From an uncultured Clostridia bacterium (GTDB taxonomy: Bacteria; Bacillota; Clostridia; Christensenellales; Pumilibacteraceae): a DNA stretch of 64,000 bases. The DNA is taken from NCBI GenBank assembly GCA_947089425.1, contig CAMUKG010000007.1, positions 1-64,000 on the forward strand, read 5' to 3'. Below are positions 8,284 through 16,120 of the stretch, one piece after another. Positions within the stretch are counted from its first letter, which is position 1. Each line of letters opens with the position of its first letter. The position numbers and the translations under genes are program-made. The notes under the pieces are model-generated. The model was not told where the DNA came from, ran no database searches, and saw only the letters and a program-made list of their open reading frames with translations.

Positions 8284-8610
8284 ATGGCGAAAGACAAGAG
8301 CGCGCAGGGTGAAAAGCCCAAAAAGCGCAGTCGCGTCAAAGAAACGTTTGCCGAACTGAAAAAGGTTACTTGGCCCACTTTCGGCAAAACAATGAAGCAG
8401 ACGGGCGCGGTTTTTATTGTTACCGTGTTTTTCCTCATAATACTTCTTGTTATGGACCAACTTTTGGGACTCGCTCACCGTCAGCTTATAAAGGGCTTAA
8501 CGCCTCCCGCCGAAGAGACGGCGCGGCTTTTGCAAGCTGTTGCGGGCGGATTCAAAAATTTTGCCAACGCACTTTTTTCGGGCGCGCCCTCGTTGCCTTT
8601 AATCATATAA
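8284..8610 (+). CDS. secE: Preprotein translocase subunit SecE
   Basis: A 108-residue small integral subunit of the SecYEG channel. The conserved amphipathic stretch FAELKKVTWPT (about residues 21-31) precedes the single membrane segment (about 37-60). The ATG at 8284 fits the two-base gap after rpmG; codons upstream in the same frame belong to L33. The C-terminal part after the membrane segment (about 45 residues) is longer than in the minimal SecE of Bacillus, which ends soon after the membrane. The partner SecY is encoded at the end of the S10/spc operon in this window. Confidence 0.92.
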   Translation: MAKDKSAQGEKPKKRSRVKETFAELKKVTWPTFGKTMKQTGAVFIVTVFFLIILLVMDQLLGLAHRQLIKGLTPPAEETARLLQAVAGGFKNFANALFSGAPSLPLII

Positions 8611-8625
8611 CGCGAGGAGAAGGTC

Positions 8626-9150
8626 GTGGAAGAAGAAGCGAAGTGGTATGTGTTGCACACCTACTCGGGTTACGAGAATATGGTGCGCGACAATTTGAGA
8701 ATGGTATTCGAAAAGAACAATATGCTCGACCGTCTGTTGGAAATCACCATTCCTATGGAAGATGTGGTCGAGGAAAAGAACGGCAAGCGCAAAATAGTGC
8801 AACGCCGCAAATTCCCGTGCTATGTTCTTATAAAAATGCTGTACAACAACAATATGTGGCACATGATTACCAATACGCGCGGCGTAACGGGTTTCGTGGG
8901 GCCGCAAGGTCGCCCGTTGCCGCTCACCGAAGACGAAATCAAGCGGCTCGGAATAGATAAAGGCGTTGCCGTTGAAACAGATTATCGCGTAGGCGACCGC
9001 GTTAAGGTGGTGCAAGGACCTCTCGAAGGGTTCGTGGGCGAAATCGAAACGCTCGACGCCGCCGCATCGAAGTGCCGCGTAATAGTGAGCATGTTCGGCA
9101 GAGAAACGCCGGTGGATTTGGAGTTGTACCAAATCGACAAAGCAGAATAA
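8626..9150 (+). CDS. nusG: Transcription termination/antitermination protein NusG
   Basis: A 174-residue protein starting at GTG after GCGAGGAGAAG. The NGN domain is recognisable (KWYVLHTYSGYENMV at residues 6-20; FPCYVLIKM at about 65-73), and so is the C-terminal KOW (RVGDRVKVVQGPLEGFVGEI, about 122-141). NusG binds RNA polymerase and couples it to the ribosome or Rho. It follows secE by 15 bases. The usual downstream partners rplK and rplA come after 300 bases filled by hairpin repeat R1 copy B and an R2 palindrome. Confidence 0.96.
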   Translation: MEEEAKWYVLHTYSGYENMVRDNLRMVFEKNNMLDRLLEITIPMEDVVEEKNGKRKIVQRRKFPCYVLIKMLYNNNMWHMITNTRGVTGFVGPQGRPLPLTEDEIKRLGIDKGVAVETDYRVGDRVKVVQGPLEGFVGEIETLDAAASKCRVIVSMFGRETPVDLELYQIDKAE

Positions 9151-9151
9151 T

Positions 9152-9275
9152 CGGCGGCGCATACGGGAGCATATAGGCGCTACGTTCGGCACGCCGACTC
9201 GGTTGCGTATGTGTGAATACGCGCCCTCATCGGCGAGCCGACTGTTGCGCCTCTCTGCACCCGTCTGCACCGCCT
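9152..9275. repeat. Hairpin repeat R1, copy B
   Basis: Starts one base after the nusG stop. Nested stems: GGCGG with CCGCC, ACGGG with CCCGT, AGGCGC with GCGCCT, CGGCaCGCCGA with TCGGCGaGCCG, and GCGTAT with ATACGC at the tip. Closely similar to copy C and, except for the AGGCGC stem, to copy D. Confidence 0.9.
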
Positions 9276-9281
9276 ACCCCT

Positions 9282-9364
9282 TGTCATTGCGAGCGTAGCG
9301 AAGCAATCCCAAACGTAGAACGGAGATTGCCGCGTCATTCACTGCGTTCGTTCCTCGCAATGAC
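9282..9364. repeat. R2 palindromic repeat, complete copy
   Basis: TTGTCATTGCGAGCGTAGCG at the left and GTTCCTCGCAATGACA at the right form the inverted ends of an approximately 83-base element with GCAATC and GATTGC inside. This is the clearest full-length copy of the TCATTGCGAG family in the window. It follows R1 copy B directly. The remaining bases up to rplK show no promoter I can defend. Confidence 0.85.
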
Positions 9365-9450
9365 AGTATAAACAGTTACAATTCGGGAGAGCGAAAAGCT
9401 CGATAGTACCGCGATTGCATAAAAAATATTTTTAGCAAGGAGAAAGAAAA

Positions 9451-9876
9451 ATGGCAAAGAAACTACAAGCAGTAGTAAAGCTCCAACTGCCCGCCGGCAA
9501 AGCGACTCCGGGTCCGCCCGTAGGTAGCAGTCTCGGTCCGCACGGCATAAACATTCCGGGCTTTACCAAAGAGTTCAACGAAAAGACGAGAGGGCAGGAA
9601 GGCTTGATTATTCCCGTAGTAATCAGCATATACGCCGACCGTAGCTTTACTTTCGTGCTCAAAACCCCTCCGGCTGCCGTGCTCATCAAAAAGGCTTGCG
9701 GCATAGAGAGCGGTTCCGCGAAACCCAACAAAGACAAGGTGGCTAAAATCACCAAAGCTCAGCTCACCGAAATTGCAACTACCAAAATGCCCGACCTCAA
9801 CGCGGCAAGTTTGGAAGCGGCAATAAGCATGATAGCCGGAACTGCCCGCAGTATGGGCGTTACGGTGGTAGACTAA
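9451..9876 (+). CDS. rplK: 50S ribosomal protein L11
   Basis: A 141-residue protein of the GTPase-associated stalk base, where it binds 23S rRNA helices 43/44 together with L10. The N-terminal domain contains the expected [21 protein letters not shown] (residues 11-31) and the C-terminal domain ends with [14 protein letters not shown]. The length equals the family norm. AAGGAGAAAG precedes the ATG. rplA follows after 14 bases. Confidence 0.97.
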   Translation: MAKKLQAVVKLQLPAGKATPGPPVGSSLGPHGINIPGFTKEFNEKTRGQEGLIIPVVISIYADRSFTFVLKTPPAAVLIKKACGIESGSAKPNKDKVAKITKAQLTEIATTKMPDLNAASLEAAISMIAGTARSMGVTVVD

Positions 9877-9890
9877 GGAGGGCAAGCATA

Positions 9891-10574
9891 ATGAGCGGAA
9901 AGAATTACAGAGACAGCGTTAAAGCTCTCGATTTAACTAAGGCATACGAGCCCGCCGACGCAATAGGCGCGGTTTTGGCGTCTGCGAAAGCGAAATTCGA
10001 CGAAACTGTGGAACTCCACGTTCGTTTGGGCGTTGACCCTCGCCAAGCCGACCAACAGGTTCGCGGCACGGTTGTGCTTCCCAACGGAACGGGCAAAACC
10101 GTTAAAGTTCTCGTTATTGCAAAAGGCGACAAGGCGGACATAGCGGTAAAAGCGGGCGCCGACATAGTGGGCGCGGAAGAAATCATAGCTAAAATTCTCA
10201 ACGAGAACTATCTTGATTTCGACGTGGTAATTACTTCGCCCGACATGATGGGGCAAATGGGACGCGTTGCGAGAATACTCGGTCCCAAAGGCTTGATGCC
10301 GTCGCCCAAGTCGGGAACGGTTACGCCCGACATCGAAAAAGCGATTAAAGAGACCAAAGCGGGCAAAGTGGAATACCGCGTAGATAAAACCGCGATTGTT
10401 CATTGCCCCATAGGCAAAAAGTCTTTCGGAGCCGAAAAGCTTCTCGAAAACTTCAATACTCTTATGGAAGCTATCGTTAAGGCGAAACCCGCAGCCGCAA
10501 AAGGAACCTACCTTAAAAGCGTTTATGCGGCGTCCACAATGGGTCCCGGCGTAAAAGTAAATTACAGAATATAA
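9891..10574 (+). CDS. rplA: 50S ribosomal protein L1
   Basis: A 227-residue protein of the mobile L1 stalk, which helps release deacylated tRNA from the E site. Typical segments are [19 protein letters not shown] (about 42-60), [15 protein letters not shown] (about 131-145) and the C-terminal GPGVKVN. GGAGGG precedes the ATG at good distance. A terminator at 10668-10702 separates it from rplJ, and L10 has its own leader, so rplK-rplA form a transcription unit distinct from rplJ. Confidence 0.97.
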   Translation: MSGKNYRDSVKALDLTKAYEPADAIGAVLASAKAKFDETVELHVRLGVDPRQADQQVRGTVVLPNGTGKTVKVLVIAKGDKADIAVKAGADIVGAEEIIAKILNENYLDFDVVITSPDMMGQMGRVARILGPKGLMPSPKSGTVTPDIEKAIKETKAGKVEYRVDKTAIVHCPIGKKSFGAEKLLENFNTLMEAIVKAKPAAAKGTYLKSVYAASTMGPGVKVNYRI

Positions 10575-10667
10575 AAAGTTGTCGCCCAATCGCAACACGG
10601 CGCTACGCATACGTGCCATACGGCACTTGCTTGCTTAATCCGTGTTGGGCGAACTCGATAATGCGTC

Positions 10668-10702
10668 CTTTCGCGGTACGCGCCCGCGAAAGTCGGATTT
10701 TT
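10668..10702 (+). terminator. Rho-independent terminator after rplA
   Basis: Perfect nine-base stem CTTTCGCGG / CCGCGAAAG followed by TCGGATTTTT. An outer inverted pair, CGCCCAATCGCAACACGG and CCGTGTTGGGCG, lies just upstream at about 10583-10651 and CGCCCAATCGCAAC recurs just downstream, so the terminator sits inside a small repeat structure. Confidence 0.75.
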
Positions 10703-10732
10703 GTCGCCCAATCGCAACCGGCACTTTCGATG

Positions 10733-10820
10733 TTACTGCGAGGAGGGCGAAGCCCGACGCGGCAGTCTCATTCATAGAGCGACTTTGCGGCAAAGATTGC
10801 CGCGCTACGCTCGCAATGAC
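10733..10820. repeat. R2 palindromic repeat
   Basis: GTTACTGCGAGGAGGGCGAAGC at the left and GCCGCGCTACGCTCGCAATGAC at the right form the inverted ends, with GGCAGTC and GATTGCC inside. This is another near-complete copy of the TCATTGCGAG family, between the rplA terminator and the L10 leader. Confidence 0.8.
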
Positions 10821-10863
10821 AAACCGCGTTCAACGTTAAAAACACGACGCAACCAATTAAATA

Positions 10864-11010
10864 ACCTAAGACAACAAGCGGCGCCATGCGCTTTAAATGA
10901 CTGCGGTCGGCTTGTCGAGGTGTGAAAAATCTTTAAATTCAAACGGCAACATTGCCAAGCGAATAATAAGACCTTTAAACGCCTCGTTTAATCGGGGCGT
11001 TTGTTTTATA
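10864..11010 (+). promoter_or_regulatory. L10 leader RNA with attenuator
   Basis: The untranslated region before rplJ carries the recognised core of the Bacillota L10 leader: CCTAAGACA, CAAGC at 10875-10879, then GGCTTG with GCTTG at 10910-10914 pairing back to CAAGC, followed by CGAGGTGTG. It ends in a terminator-like stem (AACGCC...GGGCGTT, about 10978-11002) followed by TGTTTTAT. In relatives the L10(L12)4 complex binds this RNA and represses its own operon. The sequence match is by eye. Confidence 0.8.
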
Positions 11011-11033
11011 AAATAAAACAGGAGGTAAAAAGA

Positions 11034-11531
11034 ATGTCTAAGGAAGCAATCGAACAAAAGGCGCAACAGGTAGAAGAAATCGTAGAGAAAGTGAAAAAGT
11101 CGAAGAGCATAGTGCTTGTGGACTATCGCGGACTCACCGTTGCGCAAGACACCGAAATGCGCGTTAGTATGCGTCAGGCGGGAGTTGACTACAAAGTTCT
11201 CAAAAACCGTCTTGTGCTCCGCGCGTTCAATAACTGCGGTTTCGACGGTTTCGAGAAAGTTCTCGAAGGGCCCACCGCCGTAGCGTTCGGCTACGAAGAC
11301 GCTGTGGCTCCCGCGAAAATCGTTGCGGACACCGTAGCGAAAACGAACAATAAGATTGCGATTAAAGGCGGTATTATAGAGGGCAAACAGGCTTCGGCTG
11401 AAGAAGTGAACGCGCTCTCCAAAATTCCCGCAAAGCCCGTTCTCGTCGGGCAGTTGCTCGGAATGCTCACCAGCCCTATGCGCAGTCTTGCGGTCGCTCT
11501 CAGCGAAATCGCAAAAAAACAGTCGGCGTAA
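11034..11531 (+). CDS. rplJ: 50S ribosomal protein L10
   Basis: A 165-residue protein that anchors the L7/L12 dimers at the stalk. The rRNA-binding N-terminal domain is visible (SKSIVLVDYRGLTVAQ, about 23-38; VLKNRL; EGPTAVAF). The helix that carries L7/L12 is at the C-terminus (SLAVALSEIAKK). The ATG at 11034 follows AGGAGGT; an upstream TTG in frame would include the Shine-Dalgarno sequence and is rejected. Expression is likely controlled by the L10 leader upstream. A terminator follows within 50 bases, before rplL. Confidence 0.96.
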   Translation: MSKEAIEQKAQQVEEIVEKVKKSKSIVLVDYRGLTVAQDTEMRVSMRQAGVDYKVLKNRLVLRAFNNCGFDGFEKVLEGPTAVAFGYEDAVAPAKIVADTVAKTNNKIAIKGGIIEGKQASAEEVNALSKIPAKPVLVGQLLGMLTSPMRSLAVALSEIAKKQSA

Positions 11532-11542
11532 TAAATTTTCGC

Positions 11543-11579
11543 CCGACTCGGGAAACCCGAGAAAGTCGGATTCATTTTT
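11543..11579 (+). terminator. Terminator or attenuator between rplJ and rplL
   Basis: CCGACTCGGG pairs with CCCGAG...AGTCGG around an AAA loop and is followed by ATTCATTTTT. It would stop or thin transcription between L10 and L7/L12. Confidence 0.7.
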
Positions 11580-11610
11580 CTGCGGAATGTCGCCAAAGCG
11601 AAAATTATTT

Positions 11611-11712
11611 ATGTCATTGCGCTCAGCCGAGCGCGAAGCGCGAACGCCACGAGCGTATGCGAGTATCGTAGCGAAGCAATTTTATGCATGAATCGAATAA
11701 TCTCGCAATAAC
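11611..11712. repeat. R2 palindromic repeat with internal insertion
   Basis: Outer ends ATGTCATTGCG and CTCGCAATAACA. Inside it carries GAGCGCGAAGCGCGAACGCC, shared with about 6788-6807, then CGTAGCGAAGCAATT. It fills most of the rplJ-rplL gap. A possible weak promoter for rplL follows (TTGAAA at 11715-11720, TAAAAC at 11738-11743). Confidence 0.65.
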
Positions 11713-11784
11713 AGTTGAAAAAACAAAAAAAGAAAAATAAAACGGCGTGAAAAACGCAAATAAAAAAAGGAGTATAAAAAAATC

Positions 11785-12159
11785 ATGGCAGATTTGAATA
11801 AAATGTTGGAAGAAGTAAAGAGCATGTCGGTTATGGAACTCAACGAGTTCGTTAAAATGCTCGAAGAAGAGTTCGGCGTGTCGGCTGCGGCTATGGCTGT
11901 TGCCGCTCCCGCGGCAGGCGGAGCCGCCGCTCCCGCCGAAGAGGAGAAAACCGAGTTCAACCTTATGCTTAAAGAAATCGGCGGAAACAAGATTGCCGTT
12001 ATAAAGGTTGTGCGCGAAATCACCGGTCTCGGACTCTCCGAAGCGAAAGCTCTCGTAGACGGAGCTCCTTCCACCGTGAAAGAAGCTATGCCCAAAGACG
12101 CCGCCGAAGAAGCAATGAAGAAATTGCAAGAAGCGGGCGCCACTGCCGAACTTAAATAA
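11785..12159 (+). CDS. rplL: 50S ribosomal protein L7/L12
   Basis: A 124-residue protein of the flexible stalk that recruits translation GTPases and is present in several copies per ribosome. The N-terminal dimerisation domain ([29 protein letters not shown]) is followed by an Ala/Pro hinge (about residues 35-52) and the conserved C-terminal domain ([32 protein letters not shown]). AAAGGAG precedes the ATG. It may be partly transcribed apart from rplJ, because a terminator and 250 bases of repeats lie between. rpoB, its normal downstream neighbour, is absent here. Confidence 0.96.
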   Translation: MADLNKMLEEVKSMSVMELNEFVKMLEEEFGVSAAAMAVAAPAAGGAAAPAEEEKTEFNLMLKEIGGNKIAVIKVVREITGLGLSEAKALVDGAPSTVKEAMPKDAAEEAMKKLQEAGATAELK

Positions 12160-12201
12160 GTTCGTCGGCTTAGCCGAAAATAAAATAACCATTACAAAAA
12201 G

Positions 12202-12234
12202 ACGACTGCGTTTTTGAGCGCGGTCGTTTTTTGT
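12202..12234 (+). terminator. Rho-independent terminator after rplL
   Basis: ACGACTGCG pairs with CGCGGTCGT (one G-U pair) around TTTTTGAG, followed by TTTTTTG. Confidence 0.8.
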
Positions 12235-12311
12235 TCAACGGCATTATATCAAGCTTGACAAAAACTCTCGTATGCTTTTAAAAAAATTTTTGTAAAATAT
12301 TATAATTTCGT

Positions 12312-12374
12312 TTGACTTATTGAGTTTACTTGTAGTATAATAACAAGGCTGTGCATTCTGTACAGCCCTTTTTT
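12312..12374 (+). promoter_or_regulatory. S10 operon promoter with promoter-proximal hairpin
   Basis: TTGACT at 12312-12317 and TATAAT at 12336-12341 with 18 bases between. The expected start, at about 12347-12349, falls on the first bases of GGCTGT, which pairs with ACAGCC at 12362-12367 and runs into TTTTTT at 12369-12374. The transcript would therefore begin with a terminator-like hairpin. Confidence 0.65.
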
Positions 12375-12682
12375 GCGGAGAAAATAGGTAAGAAACCGAA
12401 GGTTACTCGCGGAAATTTAGCGGACTGCGGGAGAACTTCGGCGGACCGAGTGCGACGGTAGGCATGTCGTGCGGCGAAGTGAGCGGCAAAAGAGGACGGC
12501 GCTAAGGTGCAAACGAATTCGGAGAGGCGAACCTCGAAAAGCGAACCGACGGACAGTTCCGTAAGGCGCGAGAGGGCAAGCTTGGGCGGTGAGAATAAAG
12601 CCGCCTATATAAAACTTCGAACGTGGACCCACCCGACGGCGTTGTAGCTTCGCGAATGCTAAACGGAGGTAAATTTATTAAG
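12375..12682 (+). promoter_or_regulatory. Long untranslated leader of the S10 operon
   Basis: About 300 bases without a plausible gene, GC-rich and full of short complementary runs (for example GAACTTCGGCGGACCGAG, GAGGCGAACCTCG, GGGCGGTG...GCCGCC). It ends in ACGTGGACCCACC and then the rpsJ ribosome site ACGGAGGT. It resembles a structured r-protein leader that could carry autogenous control by a product of the operon. No known leader consensus was recognised. Confidence 0.45.
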
Positions 12683-12991
12683 ATGGCAAGCCAAAAAATC
12701 AGAATTAAATTGAAAGCTTACGACCACGACCTTATCGACCAATCGGCGGCAAGAATCGTTGAGACGGCGAAGAAAACGGGCACCAAAGTTTCGGGTCCCA
12801 TTCCTCTTCCCACCGATAAAGAAGTGGTTACGATACTTCGTGCCGTGCACAAGTATAAGGATAGCCGCGAACAGTTCGAGCTTCGCACGCACAAGCGGCT
12901 TATAGACATATATAGCCCTTCGGCAAAAACGGTCGATTCGCTCATGAAGCTCGACCTCCCTGCGGGCGTAGACATCCAGATAAAGCTGTAA
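12683..12991 (+). CDS. rpsJ: 30S ribosomal protein S10
   Basis: A 102-residue small-subunit head protein, also the NusB partner in antitermination. Hallmarks are [16 protein letters not shown] (residues 4-19), SGPIPLPT and the loop [15 protein letters not shown]. The ATG at 12683 is set by the ribosome site ACGGAGGT and by homology; the frame is open farther upstream but that part lies in the leader. It is the first gene of a continuous operon to secY. rpsL, rpsG, fusA and tuf, which normally precede it, are missing. Confidence 0.97.
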   Translation: MASQKIRIKLKAYDHDLIDQSAARIVETAKKTGTKVSGPIPLPTDKEVVTILRAVHKYKDSREQFELRTHKRLIDIYSPSAKTVDSLMKLDLPAGVDIQIKL

Positions 12992-13015
12992 GACGGGTGA
13001 GGAGGTATAACGCAA

Positions 13016-13648
13016 ATGGATAAAGCTATATTAGGAAGAAAGGTCGGCATGACCTCGATTTTCGACGAAACGGGATTGAGCATTGCCGTAACCGTCGTTG
13101 AGGCGGGACCTATGACGGTTGTGCGCAAAAAAACTCCCGAGCGCGACGGATACAGCGCCGTTCTCGTGTCGTTCGAAGACGCGCCCAAGAATCAAAACAA
13201 AGCGGAAGCGGGCGTATATAAAAAGGCGAACGTTCCCGCAGGAAAAATCTTGCGCGAATTCAAATTCTCGCAACCCGACAAATTCGAAGTGGGTAGCAAA
13301 ATAAATTGCGACATCTTTGCGGGCGGCGACGTGGTTGACGTGTCGGCGGTTAGTAAAGGGCACGGCTTTTCGGGCGTAATCAAGCGTTGGAATCAACGCC
13401 GACTCAAAATGACGCACGGCACGGGACCCGTTCATCGCAGCGTGGGCTCCACCGGCGCCAACAGCACCCCGAGCAAGGTAATAAAGGGATTGCACATGCC
13501 AGGTCATTACGGACACGACAACGTGACAATTCAAAATCTTAAAATAGTAAAAGTGGACGCGGCTCGCAACGTGCTTTTGATACGCGGCGCGATTCCCGGA
13601 CCCAAAGGCGCACTCGTAACGGTGAAACAGTCCGTGAAATCGAAGTAA
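13016..13648 (+). CDS. rplC: 50S ribosomal protein L3
   Basis: A 210-residue early-assembly protein that contacts the peptidyl transferase centre through an extended loop. Recognisable blocks are LGRKVGMTSIFDETG (residues 6-20), SKGHGFSGVIKRWN (about 116-129) and MPGHYG. The glutamine in FSGVIKRWNQ is the site methylated by PrmB in proteobacteria; no PrmB gene is seen here. Length matches the family. GAGGAGGT precedes the ATG, 24 bases after rpsJ. Confidence 0.97.
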   Translation: MDKAILGRKVGMTSIFDETGLSIAVTVVEAGPMTVVRKKTPERDGYSAVLVSFEDAPKNQNKAEAGVYKKANVPAGKILREFKFSQPDKFEVGSKINCDIFAGGDVVDVSAVSKGHGFSGVIKRWNQRRLKMTHGTGPVHRSVGSTGANSTPSKVIKGLHMPGHYGHDNVTIQNLKIVKVDAARNVLLIRGAIPGPKGALVTVKQSVKSK

Positions 13649-13663
13649 GGCGGAGGAAGAAAA

Positions 13664-14287
13664 ATGCCAAGCGTAAAAGTATTTAATCAAAAAGGCGCAG
13701 AAGCGGGCAGCATAGAGCTTGCCGACAGCGTTTTCGCCGCCGAATATAACGAAGCACTCGTGCATCAAGCGGTTGTGGCTCAACGCAACAACGCGCGTCA
13801 GGGCACAAAATGCACACTCACCCGCACCGAAGTGCGCGGCGGCGGCATAAAGCCGTGGCGTCAAAAGGGCACGGGCAGAGCGCGTCAGGGCTCCATTCGT
13901 TCGCCTCAGTGGGCGGGCGGCGGAGTGGTGTTCGCGCCCAAGCCCCGCGACTTCTCGCAAAAGCTCAATAAGCAGGCGCGCAGAAACGCGATTTGCTCGG
14001 TGCTCAGCGAAAAGCTTCGCGCCGACGAACTCATGATAGTAGACGAAATCAAAATCGAGCCCAAAACCAAACAAATGGCGCAAGTGCTTACTAACCTTAA
14101 AATCGATAAGCGTGTGCTCGTGGTTGTTACCGACGCCGACGAAGCGGTGGTGCGCGCGGCGAAGAACATTCCCGGAGTAAGCACTCTTAACAGCAGTCTC
14201 ATAAACGTGTACGACGTCGTTGCAAACGCCAAATGCGTTATGACGAAAGACGCCGCCAAAAAAATCGAGGAGGCATATGCGGAATGA
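13664..14287 (+). CDS. rplD: 50S ribosomal protein L4
   Basis: A 207-residue protein lining the polypeptide exit tunnel, where its loop RGGGIKPWRQKGTGRARQGS (about 65-84) faces L22. In enterobacteria L4 also represses its own operon. That control is not demonstrated in Bacillota, but the long S10 leader makes some feedback possible. GGCGGAGGAAG lies before the ATG. Its last codons overlap the rplW start by four bases (ATGA). Confidence 0.97.
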   Translation: MPSVKVFNQKGAEAGSIELADSVFAAEYNEALVHQAVVAQRNNARQGTKCTLTRTEVRGGGIKPWRQKGTGRARQGSIRSPQWAGGGVVFAPKPRDFSQKLNKQARRNAICSVLSEKLRADELMIVDEIKIEPKTKQMAQVLTNLKIDKRVLVVVTDADEAVVRAAKNIPGVSTLNSSLINVYDVVANAKCVMTKDAAKKIEEAYAE

Positions 14288-14574
14288 ACGCCTACGACGT
14301 AATTATTAAACCTATACGCAGCGAAAAGAGCTACGAGGGCATAGCCGATAAAAAATATGTGTTCGTTGTTGACCGCAGGGCCAATAAAACTCAAATTAAA
14401 GCGGCGGTTGAAGAAATCTTCAAGGTTAAAGTAGAAAAAGTAAACACAGTAAACGTGCGCGGAAAGTACAAACGTCAGGGAAGAAGCGAAGGTTACACCT
14501 CGCAATACAAAAAGGCGTATGTGCAACTTACCGCAGGAAGTAAGTCTATCGAGTTTTTCGATAGCTTAACCTAA
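14284..14574 (+). CDS. rplW: 50S ribosomal protein L23
   Basis: A 96-residue protein at the tunnel exit that docks trigger factor and the signal recognition particle. N-terminal [15 protein letters not shown] and the later [17 protein letters not shown] are typical. The ATG at 14284 overlaps the rplD stop (ATGA), with GAGGAGG just before it inside rplD. A 17-codon upstream extension in the same frame is inside rplD and is rejected. Length is normal. Confidence 0.96.
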   Translation: MNAYDVIIKPIRSEKSYEGIADKKYVFVVDRRANKTQIKAAVEEIFKVKVEKVNTVNVRGKYKRQGRSEGYTSQYKKAYVQLTAGSKSIEFFDSLT

Positions 14575-14590
14575 TGGAGGCGGCAACAAG

Positions 14591-15418
14591 ATGGCTATAA
14601 AAAGATTTAAACCCATGACGCCGGGTACTCGATTTAAAACGGTTTCGAGTTTTGACGAAATTACAACCGCGAAACCCGAGAAATCGTTGCTCGACACTTC
14701 GTACCGCACCGGCGGACGCAACAACACGGGCAGAATAACCGTTCGTCATATAGGCGGCGGCAACAGAATAAAGTATCGCATTATCGACTTCAAGCGCAAT
14801 AAAGACAATATCCCCGCGCGCGTTGCCGAAATCGAATACGACCCCAACCGCACGGCGTATATAGCGCTTTTGCACTATGCCGACGGAGAAAAGAGATATA
14901 TTCTCGCTCCTTTGGGACTCAATAAGGGCGACACCGTTATTAGCGGCGAGGGCGCCGACATCAAGGCAGGCAACGCTCTTCCGCTCCAAAACATTCCGGT
15001 AGGCACAATGGTTCACAACATAGAGCTTCAACCGGGAAGAGGCGGGCAGATGGCTAAGGCGGCGGGAAGCGCGGCTCAGCTTATGGCGAAAGAGGGCAAG
15101 TATGCCACGTTACGTCTTCCGAGCGGCGAAATGCGCATGATTCCGCTTTCGTGCAAAGCTACGGTCGGTCAAGTGGGTAACCTCGACCACGAGCTCGTTT
15201 CGCTCGGTAAAGCGGGACGCAAACGCCACATGGGCGTGAAACCCACAGTTCGCGGCGTGGTAATGAACCCGTGCGACCACCCTCACGGCGGTGGCGAAGG
15301 CAAGTCTCCGATAGGCCGTCCCGGCCCCGTTTCTCCTTGGGGTCAGCCGGCGCTCGGATACAAGACGCGTAAAAAACACAAGAACAGCGACCGCTTTATT
15401 GTGAAGCGTATTAACTGA
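14591..15418 (+). CDS. rplB: 50S ribosomal protein L2
   Basis: A 275-residue primary rRNA-binding protein next to the peptidyl transferase centre. The RNA-binding domain includes [17 protein letters not shown] (about 38-54). The C-terminal signature [18 protein letters not shown] (about 218-235) contains the conserved histidine in the HPHGGGEG loop. Length equals the usual 275. ATGGAGGCGG precedes the ATG, 16 bases after rplW. Confidence 0.98.
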   Translation: MAIKRFKPMTPGTRFKTVSSFDEITTAKPEKSLLDTSYRTGGRNNTGRITVRHIGGGNRIKYRIIDFKRNKDNIPARVAEIEYDPNRTAYIALLHYADGEKRYILAPLGLNKGDTVISGEGADIKAGNALPLQNIPVGTMVHNIELQPGRGGQMAKAAGSAAQLMAKEGKYATLRLPSGEMRMIPLSCKATVGQVGNLDHELVSLGKAGRKRHMGVKPTVRGVVMNPCDHPHGGGEGKSPIGRPGPVSPWGQPALGYKTRKKHKNSDRFIVKRIN

Positions 15419-15432
15419 GAGGTGTAGAACAC

Positions 15433-15711
15433 ATGAGCAGAAGTGTAAAAAAAGGCCCTTACGTTGAAGAAAGGCTGTATGAAAGAGTGAAAGCGCAATC
15501 GGAAACTTCCGATAAAAAGGTTATTAAAACCTGGTCGCGTTCTTCCACGATATTCCCCGAATTCGTTGGCAGCACCATTGCGGTGCACGACGGACGCAAA
15601 CACGTTCCCGTGTATTGCACCGAAGAAATGGTTGGGCACAAACTCGGCGAATTCGCGCCCACGCGTACGTTTCGCGGTCATGCCGGCGAAAAAACCACAA
15701 AGGGTAAATAA
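15433..15711 (+). CDS. rpsS: 30S ribosomal protein S19
   Basis: A 92-residue head protein that, with S13, contacts the A-site tRNA and the intersubunit bridge. Diagnostic segments are [29 protein letters not shown] and [24 protein letters not shown] precedes the ATG. It lies 14 bases after rplB and 11 before rplV. Confidence 0.97.
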   Translation: MSRSVKKGPYVEERLYERVKAQSETSDKKVIKTWSRSSTIFPEFVGSTIAVHDGRKHVPVYCTEEMVGHKLGEFAPTRTFRGHAGEKTTKGK

Positions 15712-15722
15712 GGAGCGTTCCT

Positions 15723-16115
15723 ATGGCAAAGAGAATGAAAGAAAAGGCGCAGGCGCGCAAAGAGAACAAAGACACTCGCCCTTGCGCTCAGGCAAAATAT
15801 ATTCGCATATCGCCCACTAAGGTGCGCGTGGTTCTCGATACCGTTCGCGGCAAATCGGTGAACGAAGCGCTTGCAATATTGCTCGCCACTCCCAAAGCGG
15901 CAAGCGAACCCATTCGCAAAGTTATCGAATCGGCTGTGGCAAACGCCGAGCACAATCAAGGGCTCAGTCGCGCCGACTTGTATGTTGACGAAATATTCGC
16001 CGACGGCGGTCCGATTTTGAAGCGTATGAACCCCGTGTCGAAAGGCAGAGCGTATCGCATCAATAAAAGAACGAGTCATATCACGGTTATCCTTAACACC
16101 GTGAAGGAGGGCTGA
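15723..16115 (+). CDS. rplV: 50S ribosomal protein L22
   Basis: A 130-residue tunnel protein whose hairpin, with L4, forms the constriction where macrolides act. [20 protein letters not shown] (about 24-43) and [16 protein letters not shown] are the recognisable parts. About 15 additional basic residues at the N-terminus ([18 protein letters not shown]) extend it beyond the roughly 110-residue norm. AAGGAG lies before the ATG, and rpsC starts five bases after the stop. Confidence 0.96.
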   Translation: MAKRMKEKAQARKENKDTRPCAQAKYIRISPTKVRVVLDTVRGKSVNEALAILLATPKAASEPIRKVIESAVANAEHNQGLSRADLYVDEIFADGGPILKRMNPVSKGRAYRINKRTSHITVILNTVKEG

Positions 16116-16120
16116 AAAGC

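Noticed and set aside
12375..12682. RNase P, SRP or 6S RNA gene in the long gap before rpsJ
   Set aside because: None of the conserved core sequences of these RNAs is visible, and the region is better explained as an operon leader after a good promoter.
13031..14083. Antisense open frame of 350 codons over rplC and rplD
   Set aside because: Same reason: opposite strand of conserved ribosomal genes, no ribosome site, low-complexity product rich in Arg, His and Ala.
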